64,000 nucleotides of DNA, taken from positions 62,001-126,000 of the forward strand of contig NZ_JACHHW010000005.1 in NCBI RefSeq assembly GCF_014202945.1, in the 5' to 3' direction. This DNA is from Zhongshania antarctica. GTDB lineage: Bacteria > Pseudomonadota > Gammaproteobacteria > Pseudomonadales > Spongiibacteraceae. The translations under genes and the position numbers were made by a program. The notes below the pieces were generated by a model. It was not told the DNA's origin. It saw nothing but the letters and a program-made list of their open reading frames with translations, and did not search any database. Numbering within the stretch: the stretch's first letter is position 1; each line of letters opens with the position of its first letter. Shown here piece by piece: positions 1 to 9,447 of the stretch.

Positions 1-1
1 A

Positions 2-1015
2 TTCTTCGTGTTCGACGACGTAAAGTGGAAAGTCTCCATGGAAGGCGCGAGCTATGCGATCGCCTCTGACGAAGCGGCGTGGAAATCAGGCGACAATTTC
101 GAAGAAGGCAACACGGGTCACCGTCCAGGCGTAAAAGGCGGCTACTTCCCAGTACCACCAGTCGACAGCCTGCACGACCTGCGTGGCGCGATGTGTAATG
201 CCATGAGCGACATGGGCCTCACTATCGAAGTCCACCACCACGAAGTGGGTACTGCTGGTCAGTGCGAAATCGGCGTTGGCCCTAACACCTGCGTTAAAAA
301 AGCTGACGAAGTACAGATCCTCAAGTACTGCGTACACAATGTAGCCCACGCCTACGGCAAAACGGCAACCTTTATGCCCAAGCCGATTGTTGGCGATAAC
401 GGCAGCGGCATGCACGTTCACATGTCACTCAGCAAAGACGGCACCAACCTGTTTGCTGGCGACGTTTACGGCGGCCTGTCTGAAACCGCACTGTTCTATA
501 TTGGCGGTATCATTAAGCACGCTCGCGCGATCAACGCCTTCACCAACGCCTCTACTAACTCGTATAAGCGTTTGGTTCCTGGCTTTGAAGCACCGGTAAT
601 GCTGGCCTACTCGGCCCGTAACCGCTCTGCGTCAATTCGTATTCCCTTCGTGCCGAACCCTAAAGCTCGCCGCGTTGAAGTGCGCTTCCCTGACCCCTCA
701 GCCAACCCTTACCTCGCGTTTGCGGTAATGCTGATGGCTGGTCTTGACGGCATTCAAAACAAGATCCACCCCGGCGACGCAGCCGACAAAGATCTGTACG
801 ACCTGCCAGCAGAAGAAGCTGCAGCCATCCCAACCGTTGCCTCTAGCCTAGAGCAGGCTCTGCAGGCACTGGATGCGGATCGCTCGTTCTTAACTGCCGG
901 CGGCGTTTTTGACGACGATACCATTGATGCTTATATCGCCCTTAAAGCTCAGGAAGTTGAGCGCCTAGCCATGACAACTCACCCTGTTGAGTTCGACATG
1001 TACTACAGCGTTTAA
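2..1015 (+). CDS. glnA: Glutamine synthetase type I, C-terminal part (5' end outside window)
   Basis: Makes glutamine from glutamate, ammonia and ATP in the cytoplasm; the main ammonia-assimilating enzyme. The frame is open from base 2 (FFVFDDVKW), so only about the last 337 residues of the roughly 470 usual for the family are present. Visible family motifs are [11 protein letters not shown], the metal and glutamate-site stretch around [27 protein letters not shown], and [10 protein letters not shown]. The adenylylation loop is present as DLYDLP, with the Tyr codon at 797-799, so control by GlnE-type adenylylation is expected. A hairpin terminator follows within 20 bases. NtrB and NtrC lie downstream, the usual glnA-ntrBC neighbourhood, here with a DUF4124 gene between. 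Identity is very secure. Confidence 0.98.
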   Translation, partial: FFVFDDVKWKVSMEGASYAIASDEAAWKSGDNFEEGNTGHRPGVKGGYFPVPPVDSLHDLRGAMCNAMSDMGLTIEVHHHEVGTAGQCEIGVGPNTCVKKADEVQILKYCVHNVAHAYGKTATFMPKPIVGDNGSGMHVHMSLSKDGTNLFAGDVYGGLSETALFYIGGIIKHARAINAFTNASTNSYKRLVPGFEAPVMLAYSARNRSASIRIPFVPNPKARRVEVRFPDPSANPYLAFAVMLMAGLDGIQNKIHPGDAADKDLYDLPAEEAAAIPTVASSLEQALQALDADRSFLTAGGVFDDDTIDAYIALKAQEVERLAMTTHPVEFDMYYSV

Positions 1016-1030
1016 ACCGCACTACGCTTA

Positions 1031-1057
1031 AAAAGCCCGCTTTATGCGGGCTTTTTT
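1031..1057 (+). terminator. Rho-independent terminator after glnA
   Basis: AAAAGCCCGC and GCGGGCTTTT arms enclose a short TTTAT loop and are followed by a T run. It starts 15 bases after the glnA stop and would separate glnA from the DUF4124 gene and ntrBC. Confidence 0.9.
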
Positions 1058-1159
1058 GTGCCTGTGCGCTTTTCTATATTTACGGCTGACGTGCAGCGCA
1101 AAGCTTGCACTCCAAAGCGCTTCACCACATCATAGAACCCTTAAACACCGAGGTGCTGT

Positions 1160-1660
1160 ATGGCTCGCTACCTATTCCTACTTTGCTTCATGCTGCTTAC
1201 CAGCCTTAGCTTTGCCACCGAAATTTACCGCTCTACCGACCAGTACGGCAATACCGTGTTTTCCGACAAAGCGCCAAAAAACAGCAGCCCTGTAGAACTC
1301 CCGCCCATCAACACCACCCCAGCGACCGAGGTCAGCGACACACCCCCTCGCCAGTCAACTAAACCCACGGCGGTTCACAGCAATCGAATCACCATTCAAA
1401 GCCCTGCCAATGGCGCCATTATTGCCAATGGTCGCATCCCCACGACCGTCCGGGCAGCGACCAAGGAAGCCGTAGACCCATCTCTTCGTATTGCCTTTGA
1501 ACTAGACGGCAAGACCTTAAGCAGCTCCAGCAGCACCCAGCACACCATTCCCCGCCTCAGTCGCGGCCCACACCGCATCAGCGTTAGCCTTATTGACCAA
1601 AACAGCAAAACGCTTAGCAAGGATGCCGTCGACATTATGGTCTACCACCCAGGCAACTAA
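1160..1660 (+). CDS. DUF4124 domain secreted protein
   Basis: A 166-residue protein of unknown function. The first 19 or so residues form a signal peptide (MARYLFLLCFMLLTSLSFA), giving a mature start at TEIYRSTDQYGN. The YRSTDQYGNTVFSDKAP stretch is the typical DUF4124 motif of small periplasmic proteins. A low-complexity Pro/Thr/Ser linker (about 45-80) leads to a C-terminal beta-rich part (about 80-160: ITIQSPANGAII ... LRIAFELDGKTL ... GPHRISVSLID). DUF4124 genes are often found next to glnA/ntrBC in gamma-proteobacteria, but no function is established. The ATG has an upstream GAGGTG that can serve as ribosome binding site. Confidence 0.85.
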   Translation: MARYLFLLCFMLLTSLSFATEIYRSTDQYGNTVFSDKAPKNSSPVELPPINTTPATEVSDTPPRQSTKPTAVHSNRITIQSPANGAIIANGRIPTTVRAATKEAVDPSLRIAFELDGKTLSSSSSTQHTIPRLSRGPHRISVSLIDQNSKTLSKDAVDIMVYHPGN

Positions 1661-1677
1661 GCCCAAGTCACAAAAGC

Positions 1678-1692
1678 GCACCATTATAGTGC
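1678..1692 (+). promoter_or_regulatory. Predicted NtrC binding site upstream of ntrB
   Basis: The 15 bases GCACCATTATAGTGC are an almost perfect dyad (GCACCA, 3 bases, TAGTGC) and match the known NtrC consensus GCACCA-N3-TGGTGC except at one position. The site lies 190 bases before the ntrB ATG, and a -10-like TATACT follows at 1702-1707. The same arrangement at the enterobacterial glnL promoter gives NtrC autoregulation. The binding claim is an inference from the sequence match. Confidence 0.7.
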
Positions 1693-1881
1693 TTTATCAC
1701 CTATACTGGGTGCAGGCGCGTCCAACAATGTTGCGCTCGGCAGCAACTACCACTGCACTATATTGGGACTTAGCTCCCACTATGACCAAGAAATCTGCCA
1801 ATTTTACCTGAACACCCACCTCAACCCGCTTGGCCTAGAAATTGCTTCGAGCTAAAGCATAACGAACACACTGGCGACGCT

Positions 1882-2958
1882 ATGCCCCCGAATAATATCC
1901 ACCACCAAATCCTCGACAACTTGAAGACAGCCATTTTGTTGGTCGAGCCGAACCTGACCGTGAGCTATATCAACCCCGCGGCAGAATCGCTATTGGCGGT
2001 ATCCGATCAGCGCATCCACGGTGAAGCAATTACCAAGCTATTTCACGAACAAGAAGACACCCTCGTCAAATTGCTCGACGCCATCAACAACTGCGAGGCC
2101 TATACCAAACGCGAGACCGTGCTCACCCTGCGCTCAGGCATTGAAATCACGGTAGATTACGCCGTTACCCCAGTTACCGAAAACCGTCGCACCTCTTTAA
2201 TCATAGAATTACAGCCGCTAGATCGACTGATTAGAATCAGCCGCGAAGAAGGTTTATTGTCGTCACAGCAAAACAGTCAGGCCCTAATTCGCGGCATTGC
2301 TCACGAAGTTAAAAATCCACTTGGTGGCCTGCGTGGTGCAGCCCAACTGCTGGCTCGCGAACTCAGCGACCCCAAGCTCCACGACTACACCAATATCATT
2401 ATTGAAGAAGCCGACCGCCTGCGTAATTTGGTCGACACCATGCTTGGCCCGCATCGCGCGCCAGAAAAGCAAATGACCAATATCCACGAAGTATTAGAAC
2501 GCGTACGCCAGCTCGTCGAAGCTGAAAGCGAAGGTTATATCCGTATTATTCGCGACTACGACCCCAGTATTCCCGATATTCTCGGCGACCGCGAACAACT
2601 CATTCAGGCGTTCTTAAACGTCACCCGCAACGCCCAGCAAGCATTGCGCCAAAACAGCAACCAAGACAGCGATCCAACGATTATTATTCGCACCCGCACC
2701 CTGCGCCAGCTCACCATTGGCAGCCATCGTCATCGCTTGGTGTGCAGTGTCGACATCACGGATAACGGCCCCGGTATACCTCAAGACCTGCGCGCCTCCA
2801 TTTTTCTGCCCATGGTCAGCGGCCGCGCCGAAGGCACAGGACTGGGCCTATCAATTGCACAATCCATACTTAATCATCATAACGGACTAATCGAGTGTAG
2901 CAGCGAGCCCGGTAACACCACCTTCTCTCTGCACATTCCGCTGGAGCAAGCCTCATGA
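1882..2958 (+). CDS. glnL: Nitrogen regulation sensor histidine kinase NtrB (GlnL)
   Basis: Two-component kinase/phosphatase that sets the phosphorylation of NtrC in response to PII, and hence to nitrogen status; cytoplasmic. The 358 residues fit the family (about 350). An N-terminal PAS-like sensor (about 8-115) precedes the H-box GIAHEVKNPLGGLRGAAQLL with the phospho-accepting His at about 141. The N-box is NVTRNAQQAL; the ATP lid glycines are DITDNGPGIP and GTGLGLSIAQ. There is no transmembrane segment, as expected for NtrB. The stop overlaps the ntrC start by four bases (ATGA), so the two are translationally coupled. The NtrC box upstream predicts autoregulation. Confidence 0.97.
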   Translation: MPPNNIHHQILDNLKTAILLVEPNLTVSYINPAAESLLAVSDQRIHGEAITKLFHEQEDTLVKLLDAINNCEAYTKRETVLTLRSGIEITVDYAVTPVTENRRTSLIIELQPLDRLIRISREEGLLSSQQNSQALIRGIAHEVKNPLGGLRGAAQLLARELSDPKLHDYTNIIIEEADRLRNLVDTMLGPHRAPEKQMTNIHEVLERVRQLVEAESEGYIRIIRDYDPSIPDILGDREQLIQAFLNVTRNAQQALRQNSNQDSDPTIIIRTRTLRQLTIGSHRHRLVCSVDITDNGPGIPQDLRASIFLPMVSGRAEGTGLGLSIAQSILNHHNGLIECSSEPGNTTFSLHIPLEQAS

Positions 2959-4373
2959 GCCAAACCAATGCCGTCTGGATAGCTGACGACGATCGATCGA
3001 TACGCTGGGTACTTGAAAAAGCCCTGAACCAAGCCGGTATCATTACCCGCTGTTTTGAAAATGGCGACGGTCTACTCAGTGAACTAGAATCTGAAGTCCC
3101 CGACGCCATCATTAGCGATATTCGCATGCCCGGTATCGATGGTCTTAAATTACTGTCGCGCATTACTGCCGCCCACCCCGGCTTGCCGGTGATTATTACC
3201 ACCGCGCACTCCGACTTAGACAGCGCGGTGGCCTCTTACCAAGGTGGCGCCTTCGAATATTTACCCAAGCCCTTTGACGTTGACGACGCGGTTGCCACTA
3301 CCCAGCGCGCATTGCAGCACGCCAACAAAAACCGAAATTTACTGCCCGAGCAGGCACCGCTGGAAACCACCGAAATCATCGGTGAAGCCCCCGCCATGCA
3401 AGAAGTATTTCGGGCCATTGGCCGCCTCGCCCAATCCAATATTACCGTGTTAATTAACGGTGAATCCGGCACGGGCAAAGAACTCGTCGCACAAGCGCTC
3501 CACCGCCACAGCCCTAGGGCAACCAAGCCTTTTATTGCGTTAAACATGGCGGCCATCCCCAAAGACCTAATGGAATCAGAACTCTTTGGTCATGAAAAAG
3601 GCGCGTTTACCGGTGCCAGCGCCCAGCGTCGCGGCCGCTTTGAACAAGCCAACGGCGGCACCCTGTTTTTAGATGAGATCGGCGACATGCCTGCCGACAC
3701 CCAAACTCGCCTACTAAGGGTATTAGCTGACGGTGAGTTTTATCGCGTTGGCGGCCACACCCCAGTCAAAGTCGATGTGCGCATTATTGCAGCAACCCAC
3801 CAGAATCTCGAAAAGCTGGTGAAGAGCAATCATTTCCGGGAAGACTTATTTCACCGCATCAATGTTATTCGTATCCACCTGCCCAAACTCTCTGAGCGCC
3901 GAGAAGATATACCCAAACTCATGCAGCACTTCTTTACCCGCGCCGGTAATGAGCTGAATGTTGAGCCCAAGCGCCTGCGCCCAGAAACCGAAGAATACCT
4001 CTGCCAAATGGAATGGCAGGGCAACGTTCGCCAGCTCGAAAACACCTGCCGCTGGCTAACGGTGATGGCCTCAGGCCGCGAGATTCACGTTAACGACCTC
4101 CCGCCAGAGTTACTCGAAAGGCCCCAAGGCGAAGCCGCCCCCGCCTCAAACTGGCAAGACAACCTCAAACGCTGGGCAGATCAAGAGCTCGTGCTGGGTC
4201 GTGAAAAACTGCTCGACCGCGCCGTACCCCAGTTTGAACGCATCATGATCGAAGCCGCCCTGCACCACACCCATGGCCGTCGTCGCGATGCAGCCAATCT
4301 ACTCGGCTGGGGACGCAACACCCTGACTCGCAAGATTAAGGAATTGGGGATGGGCGGAGATGATGAGGATTAA
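2955..4373 (+). CDS. glnG: Nitrogen regulation response regulator NtrC (GlnG)
   Basis: Sigma-54 enhancer-binding activator of nitrogen-starvation genes. It has a receiver domain (about 5-115; phospho-acceptor Asp55 in IISDIRMPG), an AAA+ domain (about 140-380) with Walker A GESGTGKE, the sigma-54 contact loop GAFTGA and Walker B GTLFLDEIGDM, and a C-terminal Fis-type helix-turn-helix (about 425-465: GRRRDAANLLGWGRNTLTRKIKELG). The 472 residues fit the family (about 470). It forms an operon with ntrB through an ATGA overlap. Repeat family A begins 13 bases after its stop. Confidence 0.98.
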   Translation: MSQTNAVWIADDDRSIRWVLEKALNQAGIITRCFENGDGLLSELESEVPDAIISDIRMPGIDGLKLLSRITAAHPGLPVIITTAHSDLDSAVASYQGGAFEYLPKPFDVDDAVATTQRALQHANKNRNLLPEQAPLETTEIIGEAPAMQEVFRAIGRLAQSNITVLINGESGTGKELVAQALHRHSPRATKPFIALNMAAIPKDLMESELFGHEKGAFTGASAQRRGRFEQANGGTLFLDEIGDMPADTQTRLLRVLADGEFYRVGGHTPVKVDVRIIAATHQNLEKLVKSNHFREDLFHRINVIRIHLPKLSERREDIPKLMQHFFTRAGNELNVEPKRLRPETEEYLCQMEWQGNVRQLENTCRWLTVMASGREIHVNDLPPELLERPQGEAAPASNWQDNLKRWADQELVLGREKLLDRAVPQFERIMIEAALHHTHGRRRDAANLLGWGRNTLTRKIKELGMGGDDED

Positions 4374-4385
4374 CCGACGCTAAAT

Positions 4386-4611
4386 GCGTTACGGGAGACG
4401 GGAGACGCTTAAAATCAAAAGCCCGCACTGGCGTCGCTTTTGCGTTTACCGGACCCTAGCACCGGTTTGTACCGGCTTACATGGATACCTGCCTGCGCAG
4501 GTATGACTTCATAGCAATAGATATTTTTAATATCGTCGCCCCTGCGCAGGCAGGGGCCCATCTCAGCAACGGAGTACACGCCAGCACTGCGCTTACCATC
4601 TCTCATCAAGC
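4386..4611. repeat. Family A inverted repeat enclosing one family B (REPIN-like) unit
   Basis: The left end (4386-4408) carries two GGGAGACG-type heptamers; a degraded inverted copy ends at 4611 (CATCTCTCATCAAGC). Between them sits one family B unit: a palindrome at 4481-4507 (TACCTGC / GCAGGTA arms) and a facing palindrome at 4535-4561 (GCCCCTGC / GCAGGGGC arms). It fills the space between the convergent ntrC and trmL genes and has no coding content. Short frames through it translate to PAQAGIH-like strings, a known artefact of such repeats. Confidence 0.75.
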
Positions 4612-4620
4612 GCCTCCCGC

Positions 4621-5088
4621 TTAGACCTGCGCCCCCGCAAAGCCCACTTGCCGCCACGCCTCGTAACTCACCAGCGCGACCGTATTCGACAAATTCAAGC
4701 TCCGGGCTTCGGCCATCATGGGGACGCGCAGGCAATGCTCTTGGCCTAAACTTTCTCGCACTGCGGGCGGTAAACCCGAGGTTTCTGAGCCAAACAACAG
4801 CACGTCCTCGGCTTGAAATTTAGCGTCCGCGTAATTGCGGGTGCCTTTGGTAGTGAGCGCAAATATCCGCCGCTCGCCCATCGCCGCTAAAAAGCTCGGG
4901 TAGTCGGCGTGGCGTGTTACCCGCGCTAGCTCGGCATAATCTAAGCCTGCCCTGCGCAATTTTTTCTCTTCCATGTCAAAGCCCAGCGGCTCGATGAGAT
5001 GGAGGTGACAACCATTATTGGCCACCAGTCGAATTATATTGCCGGTATTAGGGGCGATGCGCGGTTCGTACAAAGCGATATGGAACAT
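4621..5088 (-). CDS. trmL: tRNA (cytidine(34)-2'-O)-methyltransferase TrmL
   Basis: SPOUT-class enzyme that 2'-O-methylates the wobble base of tRNA-Leu isoacceptors using S-adenosylmethionine. The start is placed at the [17 protein letters not shown] methionine (155 residues, the family's usual size). A longer in-frame extension of 20 residues upstream has no family resemblance and no ribosome binding site. The N-terminal [12 protein letters not shown] and the C-terminal knot stretch [10 protein letters not shown] ... [27 protein letters not shown] are diagnostic. It lies downstream of secB, separated by a strong terminator, and runs convergent with ntrC. Confidence 0.95.
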   Translation of the reverse strand: MFHIALYEPRIAPNTGNIIRLVANNGCHLHLIEPLGFDMEEKKLRRAGLDYAELARVTRHADYPSFLAAMGERRIFALTTKGTRNYADAKFQAEDVLLFGSETSGLPPAVRESLGQEHCLRVPMMAEARSLNLSNTVALVSYEAWRQVGFAGAQV

Positions 5089-5130
5089 AGCTGGGCACCA
5101 GGAAAGCCAACAAGGCCTGACAATATAGGA

Positions 5131-5173
5131 GATAAAAAAATACCGCATACTGAGCTATCAGCAGGCGGTATTT
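5131..5173 (-). terminator. Rho-independent terminator after secB
   Basis: On the minus strand, AAATACCGC (5165-5173) pairs with GCGGTATTT (5138-5146) around an 18-base loop and runs straight into a T tract ending at about 5134. It starts 18 bases after the secB stop. Confidence 0.88.
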
Positions 5174-5190
5174 CGGTCGGCGCTACAAAC

Positions 5191-5667
5191 CTAGTGGGTG
5201 GTAGCAGCAGCGGTCTCGGCCTGACGCGCAGCCTGTGCCTCTTCAGCCTGGCGATAGAGCGCTTCAAAATTCACTGGCTGCAATGCCAGCGCGGGGAAGC
5301 CACCCTTAACCACGAGCGCATCGACTGCTTCACGCAAATACGGGAACAGCATATTTGGGCAGGCGATGCCTAATAACTGGCGCAACTGCTCGCCTTCAAT
5401 GCCCTCGGCAACAAACAAACCGGCTTGGTGAATTTCAACCAAGAAGGCCGTTTCGTCATCTTCAAGCTTGGCGGTAATCGTCACCGTCAGAACAACTTCA
5501 AAGGTATTGTCGGCAACCGCTTTACTGCGCGTATTAAGATCAACCTGTATTTTTGGCTTCCACGCCTTGGTAAAAATCACCGGGCTAGCAGGAGATTCAA
5601 AAGACACATCTTTGGTGTAAATACGCTGTAGGGCAAATTTCGCTTGGACGGGCGTTTCTTCTGGCAT
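5191..5667 (-). CDS. secB: Protein-export chaperone SecB
   Basis: Homotetrameric cytoplasmic chaperone that keeps preproteins unfolded and hands them to SecA. The 158 residues are normal for the family. Characteristic stretches are FALQRIYTKDVSFESP, VDLNTRSKAV, EVVLTVTITAKLEDDETAFLVEI and the C-terminal core LLGIACPNMLFPYLREAV. The Ala/Glu-rich tail (QAEEAQAARQAETAAATTH) is variable in the family. It is the last gene of rhodanese-grxC-secB, an order conserved in Pseudomonas and enterics, and is followed by a strong terminator. Confidence 0.97.
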   Translation of the reverse strand: MPEETPVQAKFALQRIYTKDVSFESPASPVIFTKAWKPKIQVDLNTRSKAVADNTFEVVLTVTITAKLEDDETAFLVEIHQAGLFVAEGIEGEQLRQLLGIACPNMLFPYLREAVDALVVKGGFPALALQPVNFEALYRQAEEAQAARQAETAAATTH

Positions 5668-5759
5668 TGTTTTCCGCTTCCTAAACTAATTTAAAGGGGT
5701 CATAAACGTATATAAGGCCTAAACCGAGTTTCACAAGGCGCTAATTGACTATTATTCCG

Positions 5760-6017
5760 TCACTGCGAGGCAATTAACGCATCTAACTTAGCGCTGCGCT
5801 CTAGGGCATACAGTTCGTCGCAGCCGCCAACATGGGTATCACCTACCCAAATTTGCGGCACCGTGCGCTGACCGCTGCGCTTGGCCAAATCGCTACGCAG
5901 ATCATTGCGACCGTCGACCGGAATTTCATCGAAGGCAACGCCCTTGCTGCTCAACAACTGCTTGGCGCGAACACAAAAAGGACAAAATCGCGTTGTGTAA
6001 ATTGTAACCTTGGCCAT
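5760..6017 (-). CDS. grxC: Glutaredoxin 3
   Basis: Small cytoplasmic thiol-disulfide oxidoreductase that uses glutathione as reductant. The 85 residues give a complete glutaredoxin fold with the active site CPFC at residues 11-14 (TTRFCPFCVRAKQLL), the cis-Pro stretch RTVPQIWVG and the GGCDELYALE glutathione-site motif. It sits between the rhodanese-like gene (61 bases upstream) and secB (92 bases downstream) on the same strand, the usual order for these three genes. Confidence 0.96.
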   Translation of the reverse strand: MAKVTIYTTRFCPFCVRAKQLLSSKGVAFDEIPVDGRNDLRSDLAKRSGQRTVPQIWVGDTHVGGCDELYALERSAKLDALIASQ

Positions 6018-6078
6018 CTCTACCTCTTATAACATTTCCACTTACGCGAAAGACAGTAACGCAAATCACCGGCTAGCT

Positions 6079-6492
6079 TTATTTCTTCACCAAGGGCAAT
6101 TGCATTATCTGCCACTCAGAGATTCCACCCTTAAGCCGGTTAACCTGAGTGTAACCGAGAGATCCTAGCTTTTTGCCTGCAGCGCTGGAGTGCTGGCCCA
6201 TTTTGCACACTAAGACTAAGGGTTTGTCTTTTTCAGCGTGATCGGCGATCTCTTTCTCTAGCTTAGAGAACGGCAGGCTGACTGAATCCAAAATATGACC
6301 CTTGCTAAACTCGGCCTTGTCACGCAAATCGATCACGACGGCGCCTTGCTGATTTACCAAATTTACCACTTGCTGAGGCGTAAGCGCCTTACCTGCGCGG
6401 CGCTGCTCATGAAAACTCAGCAACAGCAGGCACGAAATTAATGCCGATATCAGTACCCACTGTTCAGCAACAAAGGGGATTAATTTATCCAT
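6079..6492 (-). CDS. Membrane-anchored rhodanese-like protein (YibN type)
   Basis: 137 residues: one N-terminal membrane segment (about 10-26, WVLISALISCLLLLSF) followed by a rhodanese domain (about 38-130). The catalytic loop is CKMGQHSS, with the Cys that carries the persulfide in active members. The exact substrate of YibN-type proteins is not known; they are often encoded before grxC and secB, as here. It diverges from gpmI across about 157 bases that should hold both promoters. Confidence 0.9.
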   Translation of the reverse strand: MDKLIPFVAEQWVLISALISCLLLLSFHEQRRAGKALTPQQVVNLVNQQGAVVIDLRDKAEFSKGHILDSVSLPFSKLEKEIADHAEKDKPLVLVCKMGQHSSAAGKKLGSLGYTQVNRLKGGISEWQIMQLPLVKK

Positions 6493-6649
6493 GGAAACAT
6501 CTCTTTATGCCATGTGCGCTGCACAATTCGCGAAAAAAGCGAGAGTATACACTGCCAAGCCGTAATTCTCACCCACCCCCGCATAGCCTCAACTGTGCTA
6601 AAAAGCTACAATGTGACGCTTATCTCCAGCGTCCAGAAGTGTAAATTTT

Positions 6650-8206
6650 ATGGCCAACACCCTAGCAAAAAAACCAGTCGTACTTGTCATTCTCGACGGC
6701 TTTGGCTACCGCGAAGACCCTAAAGACAACGCCATCTTCCACGCCAACACCCCCAATTGGGACCGCCTCTGGCGTGACGCCCCCCACACCCTTATATCTG
6801 GCTCAGGCCTTGATGTTGGTCTACCTGATGGCCAAATGGGCAACTCCGAAGTGGGTCACATGAGTCTCGGCGCTGGCCGCGTGGTTTACCAGAGCATTAC
6901 CCGCATCGACAAAGCCATTAGTGACGGCGACTTTTTCAGCAATCCGGTTTACACCCAAGCCGTAGACAAGGCCGTGCATGCCGGCAAAGCCGTGCATATT
7001 CTCGGCTTACTCTCAGCCGGTGGCGTACACAGCCATGAAAACCATATTCTGGCTATGATTGAACTCGCCGCCCAGCGCGGCGCCAAGCAGGTTTATGTCC
7101 ATGCATTTCTTGACGGCCGCGACACCCCGCCGCGCAGCGCACTTGGCTCGCTCGAAAAGCTCGACACTAAATTTAAAGAGTTAGGCTGCGGTCGCACCGC
7201 GACAATGATTGGCCGCTACTTTGCGATGGACCGGGACAATCGCTGGGACAGGGTCGAGAAAGCCTACAACTTACTGACCAGCGCTGACGCTGACTATCGC
7301 TACGACACCACCAGCAGCGCGCTGCAGGCCGCCTATGAGCGCGACGAAAACGATGAGTTTGTCAGCGCCTCCATCATTCAGAGCGCCGGTGATGCCGACG
7401 CCAAAATCAGCGACGGTGACAGCGTCATTTTCATGAACTTCCGCGCCGACCGCGCTCGCGAAATAACCCGCGCCTTTGTCGACTCAGGTTTTGATGATTT
7501 TGAACGCAAAGTGCGCCCTGCACTCGGCGAATTTGTAATGACCACCGAATACGCCGACAGCATTCCAGCCGCGGTCGCCTACCCGCCCAGCACCATGCAC
7601 AATAGCTTCGGCGAGGTCATGGAAAAGCAGGGTAAAACTCAGCTGCGCATAGCCGAAACCGAGAAATACGCCCACGTCACCTTCTTCTTTAGCGGTGGCC
7701 GCGAGGCACTCTATAAGGGTGAAGACCGTAAGCTGATCGCCTCGCCCGATGTCGCCACCTACGACTTAAAGCCCGAGATGAGTGCCCCAGAACTGACTGA
7801 CAATCTGGTTGCGGCCATTCACAGTGGCAACTACGACACCATTATTTGCAACTACGCCAATGGCGATATGGTTGGCCACACCGGTGTATTTGAAGCCGCG
7901 GTAAAAGCCGTTGAAGCACTAGACACGTGTATTAAGCGGGTCACCGATGCGGTAGTAGAAGTTGGCGGTCACTGCCTAATCACCGCCGACCACGGCAACT
8001 GTGAACAAATGGTGGACTACGACGCCGGCCAAGCCCACACCCAGCACACCACCGAACTGGTGCCGTTAGTCTACGTTGGCAGTCATAAACAGCGCCTCTT
8101 GGAGCAAGGTGGCAAGCTTGCCGATATCGCCCCAACCATGCTGGCACTTATGGCGGTGGAACAGCCCGCAGAAATGACCGGCATCAACCTGCTTCAGAAC
8201 GCTTGA
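6650..8206 (+). CDS. gpmI: 2,3-bisphosphoglycerate-independent phosphoglycerate mutase
   Basis: Interconverts 3- and 2-phosphoglycerate in glycolysis and gluconeogenesis; a cytoplasmic two-Mn enzyme of the alkaline phosphatase superfamily. The 518 residues match the family (about 510). Metal-site Asp is in [10 protein letters not shown] (about 16), the phospho-accepting Ser is in GNSEVGHM (about 66), the substrate stretch is [11 protein letters not shown], and the second metal site is in [12 protein letters not shown] and [12 protein letters not shown]. The gene overlaps or abuts envC, as in many gamma-proteobacteria, and starts a gpmI-envC-ctpA cluster. Confidence 0.97.
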   Translation: MANTLAKKPVVLVILDGFGYREDPKDNAIFHANTPNWDRLWRDAPHTLISGSGLDVGLPDGQMGNSEVGHMSLGAGRVVYQSITRIDKAISDGDFFSNPVYTQAVDKAVHAGKAVHILGLLSAGGVHSHENHILAMIELAAQRGAKQVYVHAFLDGRDTPPRSALGSLEKLDTKFKELGCGRTATMIGRYFAMDRDNRWDRVEKAYNLLTSADADYRYDTTSSALQAAYERDENDEFVSASIIQSAGDADAKISDGDSVIFMNFRADRAREITRAFVDSGFDDFERKVRPALGEFVMTTEYADSIPAAVAYPPSTMHNSFGEVMEKQGKTQLRIAETEKYAHVTFFFSGGREALYKGEDRKLIASPDVATYDLKPEMSAPELTDNLVAAIHSGNYDTIICNYANGDMVGHTGVFEAAVKAVEALDTCIKRVTDAVVEVGGHCLITADHGNCEQMVDYDAGQAHTQHTTELVPLVYVGSHKQRLLEQGGKLADIAPTMLALMAVEQPAEMTGINLLQNA

Positions 8207-8214
8207 AACTGCCA

Positions 8215-9375
8215 ATGGCCTTGTTCACCCCCGTGAACCTTTGCCACGCCCTGCTGCTTGCCCTGCTTTTAACGGCTGGGCTTGCCGGCACGGCTGTGGC
8301 TGCCGATGGTGACGCCAACAAACAACAGCTGCGCGAGCTCAACCAAAAAATTGGCAAGCTTAAAAAATCTATTAGTAGCCAGCAGAGTGAACGCAGCAAT
8401 GCAGCTAAAGCGCTGCAACGCATTGAAAAAGATATTGGCGTAACCGCGGCCAAACTCCATCGCACAAAAGAAAAATCTCAGCAGCAGCAGCGCAAACTAA
8501 ACGAACTAGAAAATCGGCAGCGCCAATTGCGCAGCCAGCAGCAAAGCCAAAAAGCCCTTATCGCCGAGCATGTGCGCAATGCCTACGCACTGGGCAAAGA
8601 AAGCCAAATGAAAATGCTGCTCAATCAAGAAGATCCAGAAAAGCTCAGCCGCACCCTTACGTATTTTGACTATTTTAACCGCGCCCGCAGTGCCGAGTTG
8701 CGCAAATACCGCGACACCCTGACAGAGCTGGACACCATCAAACCCGCCATCAGTGCCGAGGCCGAAGCGCTCGCGCTTAGTCGACGGGAGCTTGAGCAAC
8801 AACAACAAGCCTTGCTTGAACAAAAACAACGCCGCGCCAAGGCGCTAGCCGGTCTCGACAGTGAAATATCCAATAACACGAGTTCACTGACCAGCCTAGA
8901 TAAGCAGCGCAAAGATCTTGAGAGCATACTGCAAGCAGTCGAGCGCGAAGTGACCAACATCGCCATGCCTGCTAACTACAAACCCTTTAAAGACCTGCGC
9001 GGCAAAATGCCCTGGCCAATAAATGGCAAACCGCTAAATCGCTACGGCGCCTCGCGCCAGGGCAGCGCGGTAACCTGGCAGGGCATACAGCTTAGCGGCC
9101 AGGAAGGCGATGCTGTGAAGGCTATTCACAATGGCCGAGTGGTCTTTGCCGATTGGTTGCGTGGCGCGGGGCTATTAATAATAGTCGACCACGGCGGTGA
9201 CTATCTCAGCCTCTACGCCCACAATCAGAGCCTATTGCGCAGCGAGGGCGACTGGGTGCGCGGCGGCGAGGGCATTGCCACCGTCGGCAATAGCGGTGGT
9301 CAACGCCAAGCCGGGCTGTATTTTGAAATTCGCTACAAGGGCCGCCCTACCGACCCCCGCAGCTGGTGCCGCTAA
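8215..9375 (+). CDS. envC: Murein hydrolase activator EnvC (degenerate LytM factor)
   Basis: Periplasmic activator of the division amidases (AmiA/AmiB), recruited to the septum by FtsEX. A signal peptide (MALFTPVNLCHALLLALLLTAGLAGTAVAAD) is followed by two long Gln/Lys-rich coiled coils (about 35-240) and a C-terminal LytM/M23 domain (about 270-385). The domain lacks the full zinc ligand set: the usual LHFEI reads LYFEI, so it should activate rather than cleave, as known for EnvC. The ATG at 8215 was chosen; an in-frame TTG at 8203 would overlap the gpmI stop and cannot be excluded. Neither has a clear ribosome binding site. Confidence 0.92.
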   Translation: MALFTPVNLCHALLLALLLTAGLAGTAVAADGDANKQQLRELNQKIGKLKKSISSQQSERSNAAKALQRIEKDIGVTAAKLHRTKEKSQQQQRKLNELENRQRQLRSQQQSQKALIAEHVRNAYALGKESQMKMLLNQEDPEKLSRTLTYFDYFNRARSAELRKYRDTLTELDTIKPAISAEAEALALSRRELEQQQQALLEQKQRRAKALAGLDSEISNNTSSLTSLDKQRKDLESILQAVEREVTNIAMPANYKPFKDLRGKMPWPINGKPLNRYGASRQGSAVTWQGIQLSGQEGDAVKAIHNGRVVFADWLRGAGLLIIVDHGGDYLSLYAHNQSLLRSEGDWVRGGEGIATVGNSGGQRQAGLYFEIRYKGRPTDPRSWCR

Positions 9376-9447
9376 GCCATCGGCAGCATTCGCCGGCAAA
9401 GCAAGATACAATAAGTTTCGTTTAAAGGACGCTCTGGGAATCCACGT

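Noticed and set aside
4415-4735. Frame reading VIPAQAGIHVSRYKP
   Set aside because: Typical translation of family B palindromes; overlaps trmL.
8506-8966. Antisense frames across envC
   Set aside because: Leu/Cys/Ser-rich mirror translations of the Gln/Lys-rich coiled coil; no independent support.
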